This document shows positions 18,136 to 25,158 of a stretch of 64,000 bases of DNA, piece after piece. The notes under the pieces are model-generated. The model had not been told where the DNA came from. It saw nothing but the letters and a program-made list of their open reading frames with translations, and made no database searches. This DNA is from Pseudomonas lurida (GTDB taxonomy: Bacteria > Pseudomonadota > Gammaproteobacteria > Pseudomonadales > Pseudomonadaceae), in contig NZ_JAAMRE010000006.1 of NCBI RefSeq assembly GCF_013522705.1, forward strand, positions 171,756 to 235,755, given 5' to 3'. The position numbers and the translations under genes are program-made. Every line of letters starts with the position of its first letter. Position 1 is the stretch's first letter.

Positions 18136-19278
18136 ATGCGTCACTCCGTACGATCACTCGCCCTCTCTAGCCTGCTGCTCAGCGCCGGTCACTGTCTGGC
18201 CGATTCGGACCTGCGCCCCGTGGTCAACGCCAGCGTCGAACCGCTGATGCAGCAGCAAGGCATCACCGGTCTTTCGGTGGCAGTGATCCACAAAGGCCAG
18301 GTGCAATACTTTAATTACGGCCTCGCTTCCAGAGACACGCGACAGCCCGTGACCGAAAACACGCTGTTTGAAGTGGGTTCGGTCAGTAAAACCTTCGCCG
18401 CCACGCTTGGCGGCTACGCCCAGGCTACCGGCAAACTTAAGCTCACGGACCCGGCCGCCCAGCACCTGCCGGCTCTCAAGGGCAGCGCTCTAGAACGTAT
18501 CAGCCTGCTGCAATTGGCGACCTACACCGCGGGCGGCCTGCCGTTGCAGATTCCCCAGGCGGCCGACAATGCCGACAACATGCTCAGCTACTTCCAGCAC
18601 TGGACACCCGCCTACGCCCCCGGCACGCAGCGGTTGTATTCCAACCCGAGCATCGGCCTGTTCGGCTATCTGGCCGCGCGAAGCCTGGGGCAGCCTTACC
18701 ACGTCGCCATGGAGCAGACGCTGCTGCCCAAACTAGGCCTGAAAAACACCTACGTAAACGTGCCAGACGAGCAAAAACCTCGTTACGCCCAGGGCTATGA
18801 CAAGCAGGACAAGCCCGTGCGCGTTTCCCCTGGCGCGCTGGACAGCGAAGCCTATGGCATCAAGACCACCGCCCGTGACCTGGCGCATTACGTCATCGCG
18901 AACATGCACCCGCAAACCCTGGAGCAACCGCTGCAACAAGCCATCGCCACCGCCCATAGCGGTTATTACCAAGTAGACGGCATGACCCAGGCTCTGGGCT
19001 GGGAGTACTACCCTTACCCCATCGCGCTGCAGGCCCTGATCGACGGCAACTCCACGCCGATGGCCATGCAACCCCACGCGGTCGGTTGGTTTGCCACGCC
19101 CCACGCGCAACCGGCCAATGCGCTGTACAACAAGACCGGTTCCACCGGCGGTTTTGGCGCGTACGTCGCGTATGTGCCAGCCCAGGACAAAGGCGTGGTG
19201 ATCCTGGCGAACAGGAATTACCCGAACGCTGAGCGGGTAAAGGTGGCGCATGCGATCCTGAGCGCGCTGGCACCCTAA
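18136..19278 (+). CDS. ampC: Class C beta-lactamase AmpC
   Basis: 380-residue periplasmic serine beta-lactamase with a signal peptide (SLALSSLLLSAGHCLA). Active-site motifs are all present: SVSK with Ser82 and Lys85 (precursor numbering), YSN at 168-170, exactly 86 residues after the serine as in AmpC enzymes, and KTG near 333. It hydrolyses cephalosporins and related beta-lactams. The start is ATG 18136; an upstream frame adds 12 residues before the signal. AmpR next door implies beta-lactam-inducible expression through muropeptides. Confidence 0.94.
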   Translation: MRHSVRSLALSSLLLSAGHCLADSDLRPVVNASVEPLMQQQGITGLSVAVIHKGQVQYFNYGLASRDTRQPVTENTLFEVGSVSKTFAATLGGYAQATGKLKLTDPAAQHLPALKGSALERISLLQLATYTAGGLPLQIPQAADNADNMLSYFQHWTPAYAPGTQRLYSNPSIGLFGYLAARSLGQPYHVAMEQTLLPKLGLKNTYVNVPDEQKPRYAQGYDKQDKPVRVSPGALDSEAYGIKTTARDLAHYVIANMHPQTLEQPLQQAIATAHSGYYQVDGMTQALGWEYYPYPIALQALIDGNSTPMAMQPHAVGWFATPHAQPANALYNKTGSTGGFGAYVAYVPAQDKGVVILANRNYPNAERVKVAHAILSALAP

Positions 19279-19299
19279 CTGGCTCGGGCGCCACAGCCG

Positions 19300-20577
19300 T
19301 TATTCGGCGTACGCCCAGGTCATGCGAAACGACGCCCCGCCCCATTCCGAATCCTGCACTTCGACCTGCCCGCCATGCCACTGGGACACCCGTTGCACCA
19401 GGGCCAGGCCGAGGCCGAAGCCGCCGGTGCGACGGTCGCGACTGGCGTCCAGGCGCATGAACGGCTGGAAGATTTTCGCGCGGCCGTCCTCGGGCACGCC
19501 GGGGCCGTCGTCACATACACGCACTTCATAGCCGCTACCGAACGCGATCAGCGACACCTGTACCCGCCGCTCGGCGTAACGGATGGCGTTGCGCAACAGG
19601 TTGATCACAGCGCGAGCCATAAAGCGCGGCTCAATCTGGATAAAGTCCACCTCACACACCCGCAGCGATAACTGGACGCCGGCCGCTTCGGCCTCCAGCG
19701 CCACGCTGGCGATAACGCTGTCGAGCCAGCTGTGGGCTTCGATGCGCTCGCGGGTTACCTGCGTGGCGCCTCGCTCCAGGCTGGCGTAGGTGAGCAACTC
19801 CGAGACCATCTCTTCCAGCTCGCCCAGGTCGGCGTACATGTCGGCAATCAGCTCGCCGCGCTGGCGTGGGTCGGCCTGTTGCTTGAGCTGGTCGAGTTCG
19901 AACGACAGCCGCGCGATCGGCGTGCGCAGTTCATGGGATACCGCGTTGGTGAGTTCGCGCTGATTGGCGATCAGGCTTTCGATGCGCTCGGCCATCTGAT
20001 TGAAGTGGCCGGCCAGCTCGCGCACGGTGGAACGTCGCGGCAGCAGGATACGTGAGCCGAGGTCGTTATCACCAAAGCGTTGGGCGGCCAGGCGGATGTG
20101 CTCCAGGTCGCGCCAATGCGGGCGCACCCAAAAATACAGGACAACGGCCAGGCACACGCCGAGAAACCCATAGGCCCACATATACAGCCATTTAGGCTCT
20201 TCCGGCAGCTTGATCTCCAGCAATTGCGGGCCACCGTCAATATCGGCGAGGAACTCCATAAAGTCGCCACGTACCACCAGCCGCCCCTCGGCCAGCAGCG
20301 CTTGCTCGCGAGCCGTCAGTGCCTGAGCATCCTTGAGCACCAGTTGCAGACGCAGCCCGTAATAAGGTTGCAGCTCAGCAAGCCGAGCCTGGCGCTGTGT
20401 AACGGGCAGCGGCCGCAATTGTTCCACCAGGCCGTAAGCCGGGCCACGCAGGGCCTCGCGGTTGTAGGTTTCGTTGGCCTCGGGCAGCAACTCGTCGAAG
20501 GTGTAGTTGACCAGCCAGATCGCGCCCGCCAGCCCCAACGCCAGGATCAGATACAGACGCAGGTAAAGTCGCAGCAC
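19300..20577 (-). CDS. rstB: RstB-like sensor histidine kinase
   Basis: 425 residues: a membrane helix at about 8-24, a periplasmic loop, a second helix (about 133-150), a HAMP linker beginning RPHWRDLEHIRLAAQRFGD, the phospho-acceptor His215 in SHELRTP, and an ATPase domain with N-box LLRNAIRYA and G-boxes DDGPGVP and GGFGLGLAL. MRPHWxD...AAQRFGD and FxRLDxSRDRxTGGxGLGLA are hallmarks of RstB. Translation begins with a GTG immediately after the response-regulator stop, so the pair is cotranscribed. Its convergent neighbour is ampC, 21 bp away. Confidence 0.85.
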   Translation of the reverse strand: MLRLYLRLYLILALGLAGAIWLVNYTFDELLPEANETYNREALRGPAYGLVEQLRPLPVTQRQARLAELQPYYGLRLQLVLKDAQALTAREQALLAEGRLVVRGDFMEFLADIDGGPQLLEIKLPEEPKWLYMWAYGFLGVCLAVVLYFWVRPHWRDLEHIRLAAQRFGDNDLGSRILLPRRSTVRELAGHFNQMAERIESLIANQRELTNAVSHELRTPIARLSFELDQLKQQADPRQRGELIADMYADLGELEEMVSELLTYASLERGATQVTRERIEAHSWLDSVIASVALEAEAAGVQLSLRVCEVDFIQIEPRFMARAVINLLRNAIRYAERRVQVSLIAFGSGYEVRVCDDGPGVPEDGRAKIFQPFMRLDASRDRRTGGFGLGLALVQRVSQWHGGQVEVQDSEWGGASFRMTWAYAE

Positions 20578-21285
20578 CTAGACCTCCCACGCAAACGGAT
20601 TGAACAGGTAGCCCTTGCCCCAGATGGTCTTGATGCAGACCGGTTCGCGAGGGTTGTCGTTGAGCTTGGCGCGCAGCTTGCTGATGTACACGTCGACGCT
20701 GCGGTTGAGCCCGTCGAAGGCGATACCGCGCATGCGGTTGAGAATGTCATCGCGCGACAGGATGCTGCCGGCGTTGCTGGCCAGCAGCCAGAGCAGTTCG
20801 AACTCCATGGTGGTCAGGTCGATGCGCTCGTCGCCCAGGCTGACCACCCGGCAACTGCGGTCGATGGCCAACCGGCCGAACGCCAGCGCGCCACGTACCG
20901 TGGGCTCGGGCGCCTGCCTGCGTTGCAGCGCACGCAGGCGCGCAAGCAGCACGGGTGGTTTGATCGGCTTGATCACGTAGTCGTCGGCGCCGGACTCCAG
21001 GCCCAGGATATGGTCCAGGTCGTCCTCCTTGGCGGTGAGGATCACAATCGGTGTGTCCGACACGCGACGGATTTCACGGCACACCTGCAGGCCGCTCTGG
21101 CCCGGCAGCATCAGGTCGAGCACCACCATCTTCGGGGTGAAATCCAAAAAGGCTTCCAGGGCCTCGTCGCCCCGGTGCACCACTCGCACGTCAAAGCCAT
21201 GCTGCGACAAAAAATGTGCGATCAGCCCTGCCAGTCGTTCGTCGTCCTCGACCAGCAGAACCTTGCCCAGCCCCAGGTTTTCCAT
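20578..21285 (-). CDS. rstA: RstA-like OmpR-family response regulator
   Basis: 235 residues: a receiver domain with the phosphorylation site Asp57 (VVLDLMLPG), acidic pocket EDD near residue 13, and a C-terminal OmpR winged helix (LTTMEFELLWLLASNAG, then FDGLNRSVDVYISKLRAKL and IKTIWGKGYLF). The overall pattern follows E. coli RstA closely, including the CREIRR and GADDYVIKP regions. First gene of a two-gene unit with the kinase. Three phased GTTTTTAA repeats lie upstream, possibly its own binding site. Confidence 0.87.
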   Translation of the reverse strand: MENLGLGKVLLVEDDERLAGLIAHFLSQHGFDVRVVHRGDEALEAFLDFTPKMVVLDLMLPGQSGLQVCREIRRVSDTPIVILTAKEDDLDHILGLESGADDYVIKPIKPPVLLARLRALQRRQAPEPTVRGALAFGRLAIDRSCRVVSLGDERIDLTTMEFELLWLLASNAGSILSRDDILNRMRGIAFDGLNRSVDVYISKLRAKLNDNPREPVCIKTIWGKGYLFNPFAWEV

Positions 21286-21388
21286 AGGTTCTCAGTGTGC
21301 AAACGGCGATTGATTGAAGAGCGGGCATTATAGATGGCAAGCTGCACCACTTGAGTGGTCGGCCAACTCCCGACAGGTCAAGCTTCAT

Positions 21389-21427
21389 GTTTTTAAGAGT
21401 TTTTAACAAATAGCCCGCAGTTTTTAA
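21389..21427. promoter_or_regulatory. Three phased GTTTTTAA direct repeats between rstA and the MFS gene
   Basis: GTTTTTAA occurs at 21389-21396, 21399-21406 and 21420-21427, with start-to-start distances of 10 and 21 nt, so all lie on one helix face. OmpR-family regulators typically bind such direct repeats. The array ends 21 nt before the MFS start and about 100 nt upstream of rstA. Binding by RstA is inferred. Confidence 0.45.
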
Positions 21428-21447
21428 CGCCAACCCCAGGGAGCTGT

Positions 21448-22647
21448 ATGCGTAAGGATTACCTGGCGTTCTTCATCTCACTGCTTGTGTCGCGGCTGGC
21501 GGACCAGATTCTGTTGTTTATCGTGCCCCTGATCGTGTTCCAGACCACCGGCAGCGTGGCCTGGGCGGGCCTGGCGTTTTTTTGCGAGTCGCTGCCGCGC
21601 TACCTGGCGTTCCCGGTGTGCGGGGCGTTGTGCGATAAGTTTTCACCGGTGCGCATCCTGCATATCAGCCAGGTCTACCGGGCACTGGTATGCGCAGTGA
21701 CGGTAGCGTTGTATGGGCTGTTCGATGGCATTTATTGGCTGGTGATCCTGTCGGCACTGTGCGGGGTGCTGACGACCCTGGGCATCATGGCGCGGGAAGT
21801 GGTGATGCCCCATGGTTTCCCACAGTACAGCTACGCCAAGACCCTGTCCTATTCACAGATTGCCGATCAGAGCGGCCTGGTGCTCGGCCCGCTGCTGGCG
21901 GCGCTGCTGCTGCAAGTCTGGAGCTGGCCGTGGGTGGTGGCAGGCGTGGCCGGGCTGTTCGTGGTGGCCGATCTGGCCATGTTGATCTGGCAGCGCCACA
22001 CCACAATCCACCTACCGAGCCATGCCCAGCACGGCGATATCTGGCTGCAGCCGCTGCGCATCGCCTTCGGCCACATAGGTCGACTGGCGGCACTCAAGCG
22101 CATCATCACCCTGGCGGTCGGCGTCAACCTGATCGTCGGCGTAACGCTGGCGACCTCGGCGGCCATGGTCACCGGCCAGTTCGGCGCCGGCAAGGACAGC
22201 TACGCCCTGCTCCAGGCTGCGGGGGCGCTGGTCACCATTGGGATTCTGTTCTATCTGGCTCACTCGGCATTGCCCATGAAGCTCATGGGCGGGCTGGGCT
22301 ATTCAATGATTGCCGTGGGTGCGCTGATCACGGCGATCAGCCCGGATGTGTGGGCCTACACCCTGGGTTTCCTGCTGATCACAGGCTTTGACAAGATGTT
22401 CAATGTGTACCTGCGCAGTACCCGGCAGCGGGTGATTCCGGTGCAGGACTTCGGCAAGACCGTAGGCGTGATCACCCTGCTCAACAACCTCGCCCAACCC
22501 TTGGCGGGCTTGATGGTTGCGCTGCTGGCCGCGCCTGTCGGCACGCAAACGGTGATCCTGTTACTGACCGGGATCACCGCGCTGATCGGCGTCGCGGTAG
22601 CGTCAGGCTGGCACGCCACTGTGAAAGCGGAACTCGATGTCGGGTGA
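21448..22647 (+). CDS. MFS transporter (EntS-like type)
   Basis: 399-residue inner-membrane MFS protein of the MFS_3/EntS-like type (SRLADQILLFIVPLIVFQTTGSVAWAGLAFF at the N-terminus, REVVMPHGFPQYSYAKTLSYSQIADQSGLVLGPLLA in the middle). These exporters move siderophores, peptides or drugs; no siderophore genes are nearby, so the substrate is open. GGGAG precedes the ATG. The last 45 nt overlap the convergent miaE gene. Confidence 0.75.
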   Translation: MRKDYLAFFISLLVSRLADQILLFIVPLIVFQTTGSVAWAGLAFFCESLPRYLAFPVCGALCDKFSPVRILHISQVYRALVCAVTVALYGLFDGIYWLVILSALCGVLTTLGIMAREVVMPHGFPQYSYAKTLSYSQIADQSGLVLGPLLAALLLQVWSWPWVVAGVAGLFVVADLAMLIWQRHTTIHLPSHAQHGDIWLQPLRIAFGHIGRLAALKRIITLAVGVNLIVGVTLATSAAMVTGQFGAGKDSYALLQAAGALVTIGILFYLAHSALPMKLMGGLGYSMIAVGALITAISPDVWAYTLGFLLITGFDKMFNVYLRSTRQRVIPVQDFGKTVGVITLLNNLAQPLAGLMVALLAAPVGTQTVILLLTGITALIGVAVASGWHATVKAELDVG

Positions 22648-23205
22648 CTCGATCAGTTCCTGCTCCGCCGCCCTTACCCGCTCGATCACCTGGGCAATGT
22701 CCCTGGCGTCGCCATACTGGTAGGCCAATTTCAAATAGCCCTGGAAATGCCGCGCTTCGCTTTTGAGCAGGCCAAAGTAGAACTTGCCGAGTTCTTCGTC
22801 CAAATGCGGCACCAGCGCTTCGAAACGCTCGCAACTGCGCGCCTCGATAAACGCGCCGACCACCAGAGTGTCCACCAGCTTGACCGGCTCATGACTGCGC
22901 ACCACTTTGCGCAGTCCGGAGGCATAACGCCCGGCGTGCAGTTGGCGCAGTTCCACTTTGCGCTTTTTCATCAGGCGCATGACCTGCTCGTGATGCACGA
23001 GTTCTTCCCGGGCCAGGCGCGACATCATGTTGATCAGGTCGACATGGGCGTAGTACTTGGCCATGAGGCTAAGCGCGGTGCTGGCGGCCTTGAATTCACA
23101 GTTCTTGTGGTCGATCAACAGGGTGTCCTGATCGGCCAACGCGGCCTGGACCCAGGCGTCAGGGGTACGGCAACCGAGGAATTCGTGGATTTCGGGCAGG
23201 TTCAT
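22603..23205 (-). CDS. miaE: tRNA-(ms2io6A)-hydroxylase MiaE
   Basis: 200-residue ferritin-like di-iron enzyme that hydroxylates ms2i6A37 in tRNAs reading UNN codons, using O2. Metal-binding patterns are visible: LAREELVHHEQVM (ExxH), EARSCERF and SEARHFQGY (ExxH). The start is placed at MNLPEIHEFLGC (23205); a TTG further upstream adds five residues. It overlaps the convergent MFS gene by 45 nt. Confidence 0.9.
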   Translation of the reverse strand: MNLPEIHEFLGCRTPDAWVQAALADQDTLLIDHKNCEFKAASTALSLMAKYYAHVDLINMMSRLAREELVHHEQVMRLMKKRKVELRQLHAGRYASGLRKVVRSHEPVKLVDTLVVGAFIEARSCERFEALVPHLDEELGKFYFGLLKSEARHFQGYLKLAYQYGDARDIAQVIERVRAAEQELIESPDIEFRFHSGVPA

Positions 23206-23278
23206 CGGGCTCACGGGCAAAGGATCACAAAAGGGGGGCGATTATACCGACCGCGCCGCAGACCACCAGCCACCGGGC

Positions 23279-23321
23279 TTGATGTGCATCAACATGACGT
23301 CCGGCGGGCAGCAACTATAGT
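23279..23321 (+). promoter_or_regulatory. Anr/FNR-dependent promoter of the Usp gene
   Basis: TTGAT-GTGC-ATCAA at 23279-23292 is a perfect FNR/Anr/Dnr consensus (TTGAT-N4-ATCAA). A -10-like TATAGT lies at 23316-23321. The box centre is 23285.5, so a start near 23327 puts it at -41.5, the class II FNR position, with the -10 correctly placed. It predicts induction at low oxygen. Confidence 0.8.
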
Positions 23322-23353
23322 TGTTCCACGCTCACCCTTTTGGAGATCCGATC

Positions 23354-24217
23354 ATGCAAGCCATTCGCAGCATCCTGGTGGTCATCGAGCCCGCGCATTC
23401 GGAAGGCCTGGCCCTCAAGCGCGCCAAGCTGATCGCCGGGGTCACCGGCGCGCACTTGCATTTGCTGATCTGCGACAGGAAACACGAGCATTCGGCGCTG
23501 TTGAGCCTGCTCAAGGCCGGCTTGCAGGAAGACGGTTACAGCGTGACCACCGAGCAGGCGTGGAATGAAAGCCTGCATGACACAATTATCGACGTGCAGC
23601 AGGCCGAGGGCTGTGGGCTAGTGATCAAGCAGCACTTTCCCGACAGCCCGCTTAAAAAGGCGCTGCTGACGCCGGCGGACTGGAAACTGTTGCGCGTGTG
23701 CCCGACGCCGGTGCTGCTGGTGAAGACGTCCACGCCTTGGGCGGGCGGGGTGATTCTGGCGGCGATTGATGTGGGCAACAACGACGCAGAACACCGCGAG
23801 CTGCATCACGCGATCATCGACCATGGCTTCGGCATCGCCAGTCTGGCCAAGGCGCAGTTGCATGTGATCAGCGCCCATCCTTCGCCGATGCTGTCGGCGG
23901 CGGACCCGACGTTCCAGCTCAAGGAAACCATCGAGGCGCGTTATCGCGAGCAGTGCAAGGCGTTCCAGGCTAAATTCGATGTGGATGACGCACACCTGCA
24001 CGTCGAAGAGGGCCCGGCGGACGTATTGATCCCCCATCTTGCCCACACACTGAAAGCGGCCGTGACCATCATCGGCACAGTGGGGCGCACCGGCATTTCC
24101 GGATCGCTGATCGGTAATACGGCGGAGGTGATACTGGACGCGGTGGACAGCGATGTACTGGTGCTCAAGCCGCAGACCTTGATGGATGACCTGGGGGCAC
24201 TGGCGACCAAGGCCTGA
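23354..24217 (+). CDS. Tandem-domain universal stress protein (UspE-like)
   Basis: 287-residue cytoplasmic protein with two Usp domains: the first from SILVVIEPAHSEG, the second from GGVILAAIDVGNND to GTVGRTGISGSLIGNTAEVILDAVDSDVLVLKP, which contains the GxxGRxG-(S/N)xxxG nucleotide-binding pattern. Similar Usp proteins in P. aeruginosa are Anr-dependent and support anaerobic survival, which agrees with the consensus Anr box 62-75 nt upstream of this start. The ATG at 23354 follows TTTTGGAGATCC. A REP-type hairpin ends the gene. Confidence 0.88.
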   Translation: MQAIRSILVVIEPAHSEGLALKRAKLIAGVTGAHLHLLICDRKHEHSALLSLLKAGLQEDGYSVTTEQAWNESLHDTIIDVQQAEGCGLVIKQHFPDSPLKKALLTPADWKLLRVCPTPVLLVKTSTPWAGGVILAAIDVGNNDAEHRELHHAIIDHGFGIASLAKAQLHVISAHPSPMLSAADPTFQLKETIEARYREQCKAFQAKFDVDDAHLHVEEGPADVLIPHLAHTLKAAVTIIGTVGRTGISGSLIGNTAEVILDAVDSDVLVLKPQTLMDDLGALATKA

Positions 24218-24241
24218 CGCCGACTCCCCCATACCACCGAG

Positions 24242-24281
24242 ATCCAATGTGGGTGGGGGCAAGACCCTCCCCCATTTGGAT
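24242..24281. repeat. REP-like palindrome, probable bidirectional terminator
   Basis: ATCCAATGTGGGTGGGGGC, loop, then GACCCTCCCCCATTTGGAT: a long imperfect inverted repeat between the convergent usp and DUF1289 genes. It belongs to the GTGGGAGGGGGCTTGCC REP family found elsewhere in the window and has the position of a shared terminator. Confidence 0.6.
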
Positions 24282-24289
24282 GTGTGTTG

Positions 24290-24760
24290 TCAGTCAGCGA
24301 GTGCATCGTTCAAGAAGGCCGGGGCGATATAGCGCTGGTAATGGGCCTCGGAGAGGATAAAGAACTCACGGTCGATGGCATCGCGCAGTTCCGGCAAGGC
24401 CCACTCGCGAAACTCCGGCAACAGCACCATGCCGTACGCCTCCAGGTTATTGATCACCCGCGCCCCGCGAGCAATCAACTGGTACGCCCAACAGTACGCG
24501 GACTGGTGCGGCACAAAACGGATCTTGCGCTGCTCCAGTTGCCCGCGCAGTTTGCCAGGGTCGAACACTTCCAGCTTGCCGGCCATCACCTGCACCAACA
24601 AGTGCTCCAACCGCAGCCAGACCGCGCGTTTTTCTTCTTCGTTATAGCCGTTCCACTGGATCACTTCATGGTGGAAGCGCTTGCAGCCACGGCAAACGAG
24701 GTCGCCGTAAACGGTGGAGCACAGGCCTACGCAGGGGGTTTTGATGGTTTGGTTGGACAT
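24290..24760 (-). CDS. DUF1289 domain protein
   Basis: 156 residues. The N-terminal part has the DUF1289 cysteine pattern: TPCVGLCSTVYGDLVCRGCKRFHHEVIQWNGY, four cysteines that may bind a metal or Fe-S centre. The C-terminal extension (about 60-156) has no recognised domain. Function unknown. The start MSNQTIKT is preferred over MPPP four residues earlier. Confidence 0.75.
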   Translation of the reverse strand: MSNQTIKTPCVGLCSTVYGDLVCRGCKRFHHEVIQWNGYNEEEKRAVWLRLEHLLVQVMAGKLEVFDPGKLRGQLEQRKIRFVPHQSAYCWAYQLIARGARVINNLEAYGMVLLPEFREWALPELRDAIDREFFILSEAHYQRYIAPAFLNDALAD

Positions 24761-24908
24761 GGGCGGCGGCACGCAAATCAGTGAAACAGTGCGTCATGTT
24801 AGCCCTTTGTCTAAGGTTGATCACCCGGCAAACGTGACATGGCAACTTACCTTTAAATTTTTTTTGCCGTAGAATCATCCGGCCTTGTAAGGCGCCAATA
24901 ATCCGCTG

Positions 24909-25047
24909 GAAGCTGTTTTCAAAGCGTCACGAGCACAGTCGTTCCTTCAGAACGGTGTTGGCGATGGTGAACGACCCGGTAGGTCGAGCATCAGCGCCAA
25001 CCCTCATCAGCTCCGTTCTGCAGGCGTAAAACTTTGAAAGCAGCTTC
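24909..25047 (+). ncRNA. Structured 5' leader RNA of acnB
   Basis: Three nested helices, all read directly: P1 pairs 24909-24924 with 25032-25047 (16 bp, one G-U); P2 pairs CAGAACGG (24948-24955) with CCGTTCTG (25013-25020); P3 is a long hairpin with GTTGGCG (24957-24963) against CGCCAAC (24995-25001), tipped by CGACC/GGTCG (24972-24976 and 24982-24986). A -10-like TAGAAT at 24870-24875 after an AT-rich run would start transcription near 24882, giving a leader of about 277 nt. No open reading frame explains the region. I do not recognise it as a named RNA family. It may be a cis-acting leader or a separate small RNA. Confidence 0.7.
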
Positions 25048-25151
25048 TGTGAGAAATGCCGGCAGCGCTGGCTTTGCGGCCCAAAAAGCCCCCGAGCGCA
25101 CGCGTGCCGATCATTTCTGGATGAGCGTCCCGTGGGACCACTGATGAGGGT
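25000..25151 (+). promoter_or_regulatory. Anti-Shine-Dalgarno / RBS pairing in the acnB leader
   Basis: ACCCTCATCAG at 25000-25010 is the exact reverse complement (11 of 11) of CTGATGAGGGT at 25141-25151, which holds the acnB Shine-Dalgarno GAGGG (25146-25150). The anti-SD strand sits in the internal loop between helices P3 and P2 of the leader, about 130 nt upstream, so it would be available to mask the ribosome binding site. This is the layout of a translational expression platform. Confidence 0.65.
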
Positions 25152-25158
25152 AATAACT

